53,762 bases of DNA from Nanobdellati archaeon (lineage in GTDB: Archaea > EX4484-52 > GLR71), in the NCBI GenBank assembly GCA_019429005.1, contig JAHYJR010000007.1, positions 1-53,762 of the forward strand, in the 5' to 3' direction. The notes under the pieces were generated by a model. It saw nothing but the letters and a program-made list of their open reading frames with translations. It had not been told where the DNA came from and did not search any database. A program made the position numbers and the translations under genes. Positions 7,676 to 16,571 of this stretch are shown here, piece by piece (the first letter of the stretch is position 1; every line of letters begins with the position of its first letter).

Positions 7676-9310
7676 TTAGTGATCAATTAATTTTTTCTCT
7701 TCATAACTCTCTTTAGCAAGATCATCACGAACTCTCTCAAGAACAATATCATCCTCAGGTGGTTTTTTATTATCTTTTATCTTATCACCTTTTAAAGTCG
7801 CTTTAACAACATCATCTTTAATTATAGAATTTTTAACAGACTTGTCACCTTTAGGCTCTTTAAGTTCACCTGCATCTTTAAGTTCCTTAAGTTTCTTTCC
7901 AAGCACAAATATGAAACGTTTTGTATCTTCCTTAATCTCATAAATTTCACGCTCAGGAACCATCTCGGCTTGACCTTTCTTTGCAACAACCATAGCTTTT
8001 GCAATCTTTTCAAAAACAAATTCATGTTGTTCTTTAAGATCTGGGAATGTACTTGCCATCACTTTTGGAAGATCTTTAAGTTTCTCAGGTGGTTTTATAC
8101 CTTTAAGTTCAAGAGCACCAACATTTGCTCTCAAAAAAGTCTTATAAGTATCAAGCAGAATACTTGATTTTTTCTTTTGTTCAAGAACTTTCAAAAGCTC
8201 AACCATACGCTTAACAAACTGATCACAAATCTCTATATGTTCATCAACCTTAACACCAAGCCCTTTCAAATTTGCTTCATCATCATCATGTTCCATCTCT
8301 TTTGCAAATTTATGGATTTTATCTGCATAATCAACATATTTCTGCTCAAGAAGTTTCTGTTCAACAAAATAATGTTTTAATTGTTTTGATGTCGCTTCTT
8401 TTCCAGCTGGAATCTTTCCAATAAACATCAAAGGTGCCTGACCTGCTGCAGCCATTGCCTGTTCAAGGTAATGTGCGGCAGATTTCACTCTATATTGAGC
8501 CATCTTAAGATGTTGTGGTGCTATATGAATTCTTTTTGATACAGCTTCCATAGTGGTTGGAAGTTTACCTCGCTGAAGCATCCTTTTTGCAGGCATAAAT
8601 ACACCCACATCAAACACAGGAATACCATTCCGTAATACAACCATAACAAGGGGTTCTACACTCCGTATAGACTCCCAGAATTCAGTTAAAAACATAAATG
8701 CTTGTATTGTAATATTTTTATCAATTTTAGCTGCAATCTTTCTAAGATCAGCCCAAATACGATCTTTTACTTCTGCAGGAATATCATTTTCTAACTTTGT
8801 ATCATCAATAATAACAAAAGTGTCTATATCACTTGTCTCCTTATGATCCCCTCGTGCAGTAGAACCATAAACAACAACAGCTTTCAATGATTTCTTAAAC
8901 TCTTTTGCAAGTTCCTTAGCATATTTCTGTGCAATTTCAAACCTAAGCCTTTGACTTTCCTCTGTTGTTAATATTTTCTTATTTGTATCATCTTTTGTAT
9001 CTGATTTTACATCATCTTTTGTATCTGATTTTACATCATCTTTTGTATCTGATTTTACATCATCTTTTGTATCTGATTTTACATCATCTTTTGTATCTGA
9101 TTTTACATCATCTTTTATATCTGATTTTACATCATCTTTTGTATCTGATTTTACATCATCTTTTATATCTGATTTTACATCATCTTTTGTATCTGATTTT
9201 ACATCATCTTTTATATCTGATTTTACATCCTCTTTAGATACATCATCCGAAACAGAACTCTCTTTTTTATTATCTTTAACAACTGCTTTGGAATGGTCTT
9301 TTTCAGTCAT
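7676..9310 (-). CDS. Nucleotidyltransferase-domain protein with 8-aa acidic repeats
   Basis: A 544-aa protein in three parts. Residues about 25-110 contain roughly ten tandem copies of DDVKSD(T/I)K, a highly charged and certainly disordered linker. Next comes a minimal nucleotidyltransferase fold (VVVYGSTARGDHKETSDIDTF): the GS...D-x-D pattern of the pol-beta superfamily, with both metal-binding Asp present. The C-terminal half is helical and Lys-rich. The ATG at 9310 is chosen because GTGA sits 5 nt upstream; an in-frame ATT at 9319 is not needed. The substrate is unknown. Such proteins can be tRNA- or protein-modifying enzymes or MNT-type antitoxins, but no toxin partner is adjacent. Confidence 0.75.
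   Translation of the reverse strand: MTEKDHSKAVVKDNKKESSVSDDVSKEDVKSDIKDDVKSDTKDDVKSDIKDDVKSDTKDDVKSDIKDDVKSDTKDDVKSDTKDDVKSDTKDDVKSDTKDDVKSDTKDDTNKKILTTEESQRLRFEIAQKYAKELAKEFKKSLKAVVVYGSTARGDHKETSDIDTFVIIDDTKLENDIPAEVKDRIWADLRKIAAKIDKNITIQAFMFLTEFWESIRSVEPLVMVVLRNGIPVFDVGVFMPAKRMLQRGKLPTTMEAVSKRIHIAPQHLKMAQYRVKSAAHYLEQAMAAAGQAPLMFIGKIPAGKEATSKQLKHYFVEQKLLEQKYVDYADKIHKFAKEMEHDDDEANLKGLGVKVDEHIEICDQFVKRMVELLKVLEQKKKSSILLDTYKTFLRANVGALELKGIKPPEKLKDLPKVMASTFPDLKEQHEFVFEKIAKAMVVAKKGQAEMVPEREIYEIKEDTKRFIFVLGKKLKELKDAGELKEPKGDKSVKNSIIKDDVVKATLKGDKIKDNKKPPEDDIVLERVRDDLAKESYEEKKLIDH
8990..9231 (-). repeat. 24-bp coding tandem repeat
   Basis: About ten 24-bp units encode DDVKSD(T/I)K in the nucleotidyltransferase-like protein. 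Units are nearly identical at DNA level, the Thr/Ile alternation being one base, so the array is recent and likely variable in copy number without breaking the frame. Confidence 0.95.
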
Positions 9311-9364
9311 AGGAATCACTTAGATATTTATTAAATTTGAACGTTATATATAATTAACGATTTA

Positions 9365-11470
9365 TTATTTGTATCGCGATTTCAACCAAACATTCATTTT
9401 ATTTTTATTGAACGCATTTGTACTTCTCATAGTTCGATCAGGTAAAGAAAACATAAATAGATTATCCTTAAGCATGTCAAACGCATGTTCACGCACCGCA
9501 AACTGCTGCATTGCCTTAAATGACTCATCAATACCAAACAGCCTTGGCGGTAAATTTTCAGGTTCTATCTCTTGAATAAGACAATCTTTAAGATCCCTAT
9601 AAACTATAGCAGACTCTCCCGGATTACCCCAACTACCCCATTCCCATATTATATATGCATTTTTAATATCTGCTTTCCTCATAGCCCATAACTGCTCATA
9701 CAATATTTCAGGATCTAATGAAAGACGACGTATTGCACCATGAACACCCCAAAGAGGTCTTGGCGCATTAAGATGAAACATTGAAAAATATTTATTTGGA
9801 TTAAGACCTGTCTTATCTCTCCATCTTTCAAGAAGTTTAGCTTCATCAACAGGATTAAGATAATTAAGATTAAGATGCTCTGTATCCATACAATAATTAA
9901 TCATTTCGCCATCATCAATAGCCCGACAGATTTCAACATGATCAAGTATACTCATAACCCTTAAACGTCCCTCATTATTATCTACACTAGGCATATTTGT
10001 CTCAATATAGATTGTAAGTCCTTCATCTTTCAAATAATCATAGAGAGATTGGGTTTTTATAACCTCACCCTTAATATCTTTATAGCATTCATTATCATTA
10101 AGTAAATTTTTATGCGAATGTATTGACGTAGTATGCGGTGGATTCGTTGACTCTTTAGATGTTTCACCATCTATACGCATACCACCCTCAAAACTATTTA
10201 CTTTCAAATGCCCTTCAATGTATTTTCCAGCAACAGCTGTCACCATCTTCGAAAGAGGCACAGTTATCCGCGCAACAAGTTCTGAATTCTGAACAATATT
10301 ATCAGGATCAAACTCGTCTGAAAATGGATTCTTACTATCTGTAATATCAGACAATACATATGCCCACATTTTATCTTTAGTTTTCCACATCCACTTTGCA
10401 ATTATATGATAAGCCACAGATTCATCTGCAACAGAACCCTCCTTGACCCAGGTCTCAAAAAGATCATAAAAATTATATTTAGAAATCTCTAAAATAGTAC
10501 CAAATGTCCTTTCATCAAAATCATTTTTCTTAAATAACTCATCTGAAAAGTTTGTTAATTTAACATTTTTTTCATTTTTCAATTTTTGAAACTTAAGATA
10601 TAATTCTTTATATTTTTCGGAATTTTCGGGTTCATTTTTATGACATTTTTCCAACTCATTTTCAACACCATATATTTCGTTATCTAATTTTTTATCATAT
10701 TCAAATATTTTTTTAGACACGTAACTAATTACACTAAATGCCTCTGTAAAACCAATATCCTTTTTTAATCTACGCCTAAAATAATTTCTTGCTTTAACAA
10801 TCCCTGCAAGATTAATTTTAACATACTCATCAAGATAATAAGACATAAACCAATCTTGCATATATGGCTTATCTGAATTGTCCTTATGCTTCAAGTCATC
10901 TATCTTTTTACCATAAATAAGACTAGTATTTTCACTGTAATATGTAATACCATCATTTTTTATAAATGAACCAATATTAGTCCCCCACGGACTAAACAAA
11001 ATAGCTTGACCTTGTTTAGGATTCACAGATACTGGCCTTATGTTTGACGAAGAATGGAACAAAACCCATTTAGGCTGTATTTTATCAACCGCACCTTTCA
11101 CACTATCTATCAAAATCTTATGCCATAAAGACCATTGCTGACCATACGCAAGAGTCAAGTCCATACGGACATTAAGATGAAGACCAAAATTAAACCCTGT
11201 TTTTTCTTTAACAACCTTCATTTGTTCCCTCAACATAGGTTCATGAACTTCTGATGTCTCTTCAAGTGTCATCATCGCAAAATCAAAACCAAGATATGAT
11301 GCTTTAACAAGTTTATTTGCAAGACCCAGATAATTATTACCAGCCGGCTTAGCAAAACCGGGATCACCTGAGACTATATAACCCACAGGCTTACCTTTTT
11401 TAATGTCCCAAGCCCTAAGTTTATCTAATGCTTCATTCGAAATACCTGGTTTACTATTATCCTGCGTCAA
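9365..11470 (-). CDS. Large TIM-barrel-like protein, function unknown
   Basis: 701 aa. The pattern resembles divergent xylose-isomerase/AP-endonuclease-2 TIM barrels: an N-terminal GYIVSGDPG strand, GLHLNV, VLFHSSS, then late in the protein IYIETNMPS, CMDTEHLNLN, MFHLNAPRP and YIIWEWGSWG, each at a likely strand end with His/Glu/Asp that could bind metal. A charged helical insertion (about 270-330) splits the barrel. The start is a TTG at 11470, because GGTGA lies 4 nt before it and no ATG fits. Transcribed divergently from the Q/N-rich gene. It could be an isomerase or phosphodiesterase; I would not name a substrate. Confidence 0.6.
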   Translation of the reverse strand: MTQDNSKPGISNEALDKLRAWDIKKGKPVGYIVSGDPGFAKPAGNNYLGLANKLVKASYLGFDFAMMTLEETSEVHEPMLREQMKVVKEKTGFNFGLHLNVRMDLTLAYGQQWSLWHKILIDSVKGAVDKIQPKWVLFHSSSNIRPVSVNPKQGQAILFSPWGTNIGSFIKNDGITYYSENTSLIYGKKIDDLKHKDNSDKPYMQDWFMSYYLDEYVKINLAGIVKARNYFRRRLKKDIGFTEAFSVISYVSKKIFEYDKKLDNEIYGVENELEKCHKNEPENSEKYKELYLKFQKLKNEKNVKLTNFSDELFKKNDFDERTFGTILEISKYNFYDLFETWVKEGSVADESVAYHIIAKWMWKTKDKMWAYVLSDITDSKNPFSDEFDPDNIVQNSELVARITVPLSKMVTAVAGKYIEGHLKVNSFEGGMRIDGETSKESTNPPHTTSIHSHKNLLNDNECYKDIKGEVIKTQSLYDYLKDEGLTIYIETNMPSVDNNEGRLRVMSILDHVEICRAIDDGEMINYCMDTEHLNLNYLNPVDEAKLLERWRDKTGLNPNKYFSMFHLNAPRPLWGVHGAIRRLSLDPEILYEQLWAMRKADIKNAYIIWEWGSWGNPGESAIVYRDLKDCLIQEIEPENLPPRLFGIDESFKAMQQFAVREHAFDMLKDNLFMFSLPDRTMRSTNAFNKNKMNVWLKSRYK

Positions 11471-11570
11471 AAAATCACCATAATCAAAAAAAGATACAAA
11501 TTTTAAATAATATATATATAGAATTAAATTGAATATATAGTTAAGTGTTTTAAAAAAAAAGTGTTTTCAT

Positions 11571-12365
11571 ATGGAACTTTTCGAAAAACTAAAAGATTTT
11601 GTCACAGATGCAAAAGACAATATAGTAGATCGCCTACCTGGAAGATCTAACGATATAGACAGTATGTTAAAAAATGACAGATCAACAAGCTCAGAAGGTA
11701 GAAAACCATATTCTGCAAATGTTCTTGAAGGCAGCAAACCCTTTGAAAGCACTTTAGACAAATCAGATTTCATGCAAACCCCAACACAACCACAAAGCGG
11801 AATAAATAATATAGGAATGTCGCAAAACACAAATTTTAATCAACAAGTTCAACAAGCACCACCAACAACATATCAAAATACACAAACCTTAGGACATTCA
11901 ACAGGCGCACTTGATATCGGAGGCTCAATGGACCTTGCAAGACATCTTGGAGTTGAACATCCGCTTGAACAAAGAATTAATGAACAAAATTCATTCCAAA
12001 CAACAAATTTTCAACCAAACCCTGTAAGCCCACAGACACAAAACCCTTTCCAGGACTCACAAAACACCACACAAAATCAATTTCAAAATCCTCAAAGCAT
12101 AACACAAAACCCTTTCCCAAACCCCCAAAGCATAACACAAAATCCAATGCAACAACAACCAATAAATCCAGACCCATTTTTAACATTTCAACAAACACAG
12201 ACAAACAATTTATTGCAACAAGACACATTCAATCCAAATAATAATTCACAAAACCCAACAAATCTAGATAGCATCAAAATGGACATAAAACAACTTAAAG
12301 TGCAACAAGAACTGATTCTTGAAAAACTTAATCTGATTGAAGAGAGAACAAGAAGACTAGGTTAA
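11571..12365 (+). CDS. Gln/Asn/Pro-rich protein with C-terminal coiled coil
   Basis: 264 aa in three segments. An N-terminal amphipathic helix (MELFEKLKDFVTDAKDNIVD) could lie on a membrane or bind a partner. A long low-complexity Q/N/P/T-rich centre (about 60-225) contains internal repeats of the type NPQSITQNP. The C-terminal helix (KMDIKQLKVQQELILEKLNL) has clear heptad spacing and is probably an oligomerising coiled coil. No catalytic motif. The architecture resembles scaffold or adaptor proteins. Convergent with the paralogous pair downstream. Function unknown. Confidence 0.7.
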   Translation: MELFEKLKDFVTDAKDNIVDRLPGRSNDIDSMLKNDRSTSSEGRKPYSANVLEGSKPFESTLDKSDFMQTPTQPQSGINNIGMSQNTNFNQQVQQAPPTTYQNTQTLGHSTGALDIGGSMDLARHLGVEHPLEQRINEQNSFQTTNFQPNPVSPQTQNPFQDSQNTTQNQFQNPQSITQNPFPNPQSITQNPMQQQPINPDPFLTFQQTQTNNLLQQDTFNPNNNSQNPTNLDSIKMDIKQLKVQQELILEKLNLIEERTRRLG

Positions 12366-12367
12366 AT

Positions 12368-12847
12368 TCACATTGCATTTATACCTAATGCAGAAAGATA
12401 TTCACCTTTTATCCTATCAACAAAATGCCTAGATTCTTTCATATATTGCAATCTCTTTTCATGATAAAACATTTTAGCATATATATTCCATAACATAATC
12501 TGAAACGGATTAGAATAAACATATTTAGTTGTAATAGTTGGATATATGACAATCATAGCATCACCATCTTTAGTAGTAAGATCTTGTGAACCCGAAATTT
12601 CAATAGTAATCTCTAATTTTGTCCAAGCATCAAATTTCAATATCCCAATAACACGTCCTTTAAAATAACCATCTAAAGAACTCCACGAAAACTTAGGATT
12701 TTGTATTCCAGAACTTGCAATATTAAGAACAGTTTTATATATAGTAGCAGCCTTATCTATTAAACTGACAGGATTATTCATCTTACCTTCAACCTTTATC
12801 ACTTTAGAAGGTGAAAGAAGATCATCTGTAATTTTAAGATCCTTCAT
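12368..12847 (-). CDS. Hypothetical protein, paralogue of the upstream gene
   Basis: 159 aa, not recognised. It overlaps the preceding gene by 14 bp, so the two are co-transcribed and probably translationally coupled. Both share a pattern in the same order: a beta-rich segment with F-S-W, then a G-D/G-A-x-I-x-x-x-PT-x-x-T-x-Y strand, then an alpha-helical C-terminus with YHEKR/YQKKR followed by ESR. That suggests a tandem duplication, perhaps forming a heterodimer. Cytosolic by composition. No catalytic residues stand out. Confidence 0.65.
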   Translation of the reverse strand: MKDLKITDDLLSPSKVIKVEGKMNNPVSLIDKAATIYKTVLNIASSGIQNPKFSWSSLDGYFKGRVIGILKFDAWTKLEITIEISGSQDLTTKDGDAMIVIYPTITTKYVYSNPFQIMLWNIYAKMFYHEKRLQYMKESRHFVDRIKGEYLSALGINAM

Positions 12848-13352
12848 TATGTCTCAACTCCTCAGCGAAATCTTTAATAGCCTCTGCAAACTTATTTGAA
12901 AGCATACGAGATTCATCAGCAAATTTTTGTCTTTTTTTCTGATAAAATAAAGTATCATGTATACGTCTCATAATCTCATATAATATACTTTGCTCATAAA
13001 GAGAATCCTGTGGATATTCAGTATACATTGTAGGCTCAAGAGAAATTGTTGCATTACCATGACCATCTTCAGATGCACCTTTAAGTCCTATTGAAATCTG
13101 AAGAAATGAAAATTTATCAAAATCTTTAGTAAGCATCCAAGAAAAACCAAATTTACTCTTATTACCTGATTTTTCCCAAGTATAACTTTGTTCCTGTATA
13201 AATTCTTCAGGAACACCAAATATTTTAATCATAAAAGTACGAATTTTTTTATAAAACAGCTCAGGCGTAGGTCCTGAATAATTCATTGATATGTCTGGTT
13301 TAGGTCTAAACACTTCAACAGCGATTGTCAATTTTGTTCTTGCATATACCAC
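12834..13352 (-). CDS. Hypothetical protein, first gene of a paralogous pair
   Basis: 172 aa starting at a GTG (13352) behind a GGTGTT box. The N-terminal strand-rich half contains FGFSWMLTKDFDKFSFLQISI, then ATISLEPTMYTEY, and the C-terminal half is helical with YQKKR and DESR, mirroring the second gene. A (TTA)12 microsatellite lies 15 nt upstream in its leader or promoter, so expression of the pair may vary with repeat number. Family not recognised. Confidence 0.65.
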   Translation of the reverse strand: MVYARTKLTIAVEVFRPKPDISMNYSGPTPELFYKKIRTFMIKIFGVPEEFIQEQSYTWEKSGNKSKFGFSWMLTKDFDKFSFLQISIGLKGASEDGHGNATISLEPTMYTEYPQDSLYEQSILYEIMRRIHDTLFYQKKRQKFADESRMLSNKFAEAIKDFAEELRHNEGS

Positions 13353-13365
13353 TTAAAAAACACCA

Positions 13366-13405
<40 letters not shown>

Positions 13406-13466
13406 TAGGTCTTGCTTTTATATATTTAGACTTAGCTATATAAATATTTGTCACTAATATACAAAT

Positions 13467-13802
13467 ATGTTGGTAGAATTAATAGCTGCATTATTTATTA
13501 CAATCGGCATAGTTTTCATATATATAATGTCAACAAAAAAAGATGAAAATACAACTAAATTCATGACAATGTTCTTTCTTTCAATTGTGTTAACATACAC
13601 AGGAATCACTCTTTTTGGTATCACTTGGGAAATATTTATAACAAAAATAAAAGCACTTATTCTAATCCTAATAGGTGTATTTTTCGCATACAATTTCCAA
13701 GGAAATGTTAGTGATGAATACCAATATGAAGGATTTGCTATGATAGGTATGATAACAGGCATTATTTTATTGATTCTCGGATTATATTGGTTAATATTTT
13801 AA
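13467..13802 (+). CDS. Small integral membrane protein (111 aa)
   Basis: Four hydrophobic segments: 3-20, 33-50, 60-77 and 92-110, joined by short charged loops (STKKDENT; NVSDEYQYEG). No motif, signal-peptide cleavage site or conserved cysteine was recognised. The ATG at 13467 has a TATA-like CTATATAAATA about 25-30 bp upstream (near 13436-13446), so the mRNA may be leaderless or nearly so. Function unknown. Confidence 0.65.
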   Translation: MLVELIAALFITIGIVFIYIMSTKKDENTTKFMTMFFLSIVLTYTGITLFGITWEIFITKIKALILILIGVFFAYNFQGNVSDEYQYEGFAMIGMITGIILLILGLYWLIF

Positions 13803-13871
13803 CAATTTTATTTAAATTATTTTTAAAAAACTACATTTTGTAACCCATCCAAACGGTAATATTAAGTGTAA

Positions 13872-13882
13872 TATTAATATAC
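13872..13882 (+). promoter_or_regulatory. TATA box giving a probable leaderless mRNA
   Basis: TATTAATATAC is centred about 27 bp before the ATG at 13905, the distance expected for transcription starting at or next to the start codon. No ribosome-binding box precedes that ATG, in agreement. Confidence 0.4.
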
Positions 13883-13904
13883 AAGTAAACAAATATATTA
13901 TATA

Positions 13905-15611
13905 ATGAAAGAAGCAATTGATTTACATAGTATAGGATCAGAATGGATGAATAAAGCTTGGCCTAGGGCAAAATTTACCTGTTTTGAAGGTGATGAAGGT
14001 ATGCAAACCGAATTATCATATTCGGGGTCTTTAGGCTCAGTAGAAACTCTATGGGTCGGTAGTCTTTTTGGATTATCAGGCAAAGATTTCACAATAATCA
14101 ATTTACACCGTTCCTTTAATGTTACTCCAGCACAAGATAACCCCTATTACCAATCCACACTAGCCCAAAAAGACGCACTTCAAAAACAAATAAGAGAGAC
14201 TTTAGGCGGTATTGGAGCTAATGTAAATGATCTTGAACTTGTTAAAAATGATATAAGAAAATTAAAAGAATTCAAAAGTTATTTTAAAAAGGCTGAAGAG
14301 GGTAATGATTTACCATTAAAGACTATGTTTATAACGGAAGTTGATTTCTATGCAGGTGGTCAAGCTAATATTCAAGGTCAAACAGGCAGACTCAGCATAG
14401 AATTTCAAAGGATAAATAATTTTATGCCGACAGTTGTTGAAGATTTTAATGAAATAAAACCTAAAAAATATTTTGAAAACATCAAAGAAGATTATTTAGA
14501 TAAAGAAAACAGATTCAAAAACATTTCAACAGTTGAAAAAAACTTTCTTGCAGCAAAATGGGAATCATACCAAGAATGGATCAAAATGTTAAAAACTAGG
14601 ATAAATAATGACTATAAATTAATGAAAATACAAGAAAAAAGTAGAAAAAGCACAATAAATATGATGCGAGAAGATATTAAACCACTCATTGCAAGATACA
14701 AAATTAAAAAAGATTCTTTAAGTGATCCAGAAAATCGAAAAAATCTGCTTACAAACTGGACAGATACAGAAAAAAGAATAAATTCAAGCGAAAATATAGA
14801 AGTTTTCGCAATAAAAACAATGGACTCAACAGAATTCCATAAAGCACCTTCAGAAATGGTTGTAAAGGCAGATGTAAAAGCAAATGATAAATGGACACAA
14901 GAAGTTTTGTTATACGGAAAAAAAGATAAAAATGGAGTCCTTACACAACCAGGTTACCTTAAAAAAACATACCCTTGGATTGATGAAAAATGGATCAATG
15001 ACAAAATCAAAAATATTAGTGATTTATCCGGAATTAATCCAGAAAAATCAATGTACTGGACAGTATATAAAATCAGCTATAAAAGATCAAATTTGACACT
15101 ATTAGGAACACCAAGCGAAGATGGTGACTTTTCATTTAAAACATTCATGTTAAGCAAAAACATGCTTCTTGCAAAACTTCTTGACATTGAAGCAAATAAA
15201 GAAAACTTTGAATATGAAATAGATGAAATTGTCGGAACCAGCACAAGACAAGAAGGTACAATAAAATATAAAATTCAAAAAAAAGATAATTCTACTAAAT
15301 ATATAGTATCCGAACAAACAATTGAAACTACGGGCGAAGATATCTATGCCGGAACATACACATCTGAAGAAAACATGAAAGATGAATACGGTAGTGAATA
15401 TGATTACATAGAAACAAAACAAGAAAAGACAAAAAAGAAACTAGAACTATTAAAATATTTTAACATACCCTTTTTCTTTACTAGGCCGACAGGTCCTTAT
15501 GAATCACGTTTCAAAGACAGAATTACCAAAATGTATCTAGGTGTCGTTGGAAAACGATTTTCAGTAGAAGTTGTTGGAACATTCAAAGGCAATATGAAAA
15601 TTGGTGGCTAA
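13905..15611 (+). CDS. Large hypothetical protein (568 aa)
   Basis: Not recognised. The N-terminal 175 residues look like a mixed alpha/beta domain with Gly-rich turns (SYSGSLGSVETLWVGSLFG; FYAGGQANIQGQTGRLSIEF). Residues 180-290 are charged, Lys-rich and probably helical or coiled. The rest alternates charged helices and strands, and the last 70 residues return to strand-rich sequence (KMYLGVVGKRFSVEVVGTFKG). The terminal strand segments resemble the one at 160-175, suggesting a domain split by a long insertion. No membrane segment or obvious active site. Confidence 0.65.
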   Translation: MKEAIDLHSIGSEWMNKAWPRAKFTCFEGDEGMQTELSYSGSLGSVETLWVGSLFGLSGKDFTIINLHRSFNVTPAQDNPYYQSTLAQKDALQKQIRETLGGIGANVNDLELVKNDIRKLKEFKSYFKKAEEGNDLPLKTMFITEVDFYAGGQANIQGQTGRLSIEFQRINNFMPTVVEDFNEIKPKKYFENIKEDYLDKENRFKNISTVEKNFLAAKWESYQEWIKMLKTRINNDYKLMKIQEKSRKSTINMMREDIKPLIARYKIKKDSLSDPENRKNLLTNWTDTEKRINSSENIEVFAIKTMDSTEFHKAPSEMVVKADVKANDKWTQEVLLYGKKDKNGVLTQPGYLKKTYPWIDEKWINDKIKNISDLSGINPEKSMYWTVYKISYKRSNLTLLGTPSEDGDFSFKTFMLSKNMLLAKLLDIEANKENFEYEIDEIVGTSTRQEGTIKYKIQKKDNSTKYIVSEQTIETTGEDIYAGTYTSEENMKDEYGSEYDYIETKQEKTKKKLELLKYFNIPFFFTRPTGPYESRFKDRITKMYLGVVGKRFSVEVVGTFKGNMKIGG

Positions 15612-15638
15612 AACCAATTTAAAAAACAATCATAAAAA

Positions 15639-16457
15639 TTATTTTATATCATATAAAAATTTCTGAAGATACACTTCACAAAGACCTTGATAAGGTCCCC
15701 ATGATTTTTTTGCAAAATATCTTAGATTTTTATCATTATCAAAATCAATTTTATAATCATCTCTAACAATCTTTCTTATAAGAGAATCCGTATAAAAAAA
15801 ATCAAATTTGCGCATCTGAAACAAACAAAATATATCTATAGAATAGGGACCTAAACCTTTAATTCTTGAAAGTCTAGAAATATCATCAATTTTAGGATTA
15901 AATAACATGAACTTTGCAACATTCAATATGTAATCAGAACGATATCCAACACCACACTCTGAAAGATGTTCTGGCTTTAGAAGAATATCTTTAGGTTCTG
16001 GAAACGCACCAAATCCATATACATTAATCAGATTCAAAACCATCTTCTTATACTGTAGAAAAGACACATTTTGTGAACATATAATTGACACTAATGCTTC
16101 AAAATCTGTATACGCACTCAAAAGCCTATTACCACATATTGCACCCATATACTTTTTAAGAATTTTATCAGATTCGCATGTGACATAAAACCCTGAAAGA
16201 TCCTCACCACAACCTAGACAATATGATACCCTTTTTGAGATGATATCAGAAACATTCGAAGTTACACCCTTTTCATAAGACAAAATCAAATCATTGTCAA
16301 CCTGACTAAATTTAATCTTAATAGAATTTGAACCGACCTTAATTACTTTTTCAGGAAGATTACCCGTAAAAAAAAAGAAAGGTTTATATTTCAAAATCAA
16401 ATCTAAATTAAAATCTTTCTGAAGCGCTATAGATACACTACTGACAAGATTAGCCAT
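15639..16457 (-). CDS. HhH-GPD DNA glycosylase (AlkA/OGG-like)
   Basis: 272 aa base-excision repair enzyme. The N-terminal ~95 residues resemble the AlkA/OGG1 beta domain. The catalytic HhH-GPD fold begins near residue 100 (FEALVSIICSQNVSF), the helix-hairpin-helix is IKGLGPYSID, and the catalytic Asp follows in FFYTDSLIRK. The hairpin position occupied by Lys in OGG1 is not Lys here, which points to a monofunctional AlkA-like glycosylase for alkylated or deaminated bases. The ATG at 16457 lacks a strong ribosome-binding box. Motif CTGGATTAGG lies 79 bp upstream, above a TATA-like stretch, as it does for the mre11-like and recJ genes. Family good, substrate uncertain. Confidence 0.85.
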   Translation of the reverse strand: MANLVSSVSIALQKDFNLDLILKYKPFFFFTGNLPEKVIKVGSNSIKIKFSQVDNDLILSYEKGVTSNVSDIISKRVSYCLGCGEDLSGFYVTCESDKILKKYMGAICGNRLLSAYTDFEALVSIICSQNVSFLQYKKMVLNLINVYGFGAFPEPKDILLKPEHLSECGVGYRSDYILNVAKFMLFNPKIDDISRLSRIKGLGPYSIDIFCLFQMRKFDFFYTDSLIRKIVRDDYKIDFDNDKNLRYFAKKSWGPYQGLCEVYLQKFLYDIK

Positions 16458-16512
16458 GCCTATAATTCCATAACAAGATATAAATAGATAGTTTATATAA
16501 ATTATATAAAAC

Positions 16513-16545
16513 GGATTATTACACTCTTAAATTATCCTAATCCAG
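16513..16545 (-). promoter_or_regulatory. Element E3: CTGGATTAGG motif upstream of the glycosylase gene
   Basis: On the minus strand CTGGATTAGG (16536-16545) is followed by a matching TAATCC (16513-16518), so GGATTA/TAATCC form a 6-bp dyad with a 19-nt loop. It lies upstream of TATA-like sequence (about 16490-16510) of the glycosylase gene, where an archaeal activator site would sit. The same 10-mer is in E1 and E2. Confidence 0.5.
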
Positions 16546-16571
16546 TATTCTAAAATCAAAGGTGAATTAAT

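Noticed and set aside
8965-9237. Plus-strand ORF with LHHLLYLI repeats
   Set aside because: It is the antisense reading of the DDVKSD repeat in the nucleotidyltransferase-like gene; no start context and no independent support.
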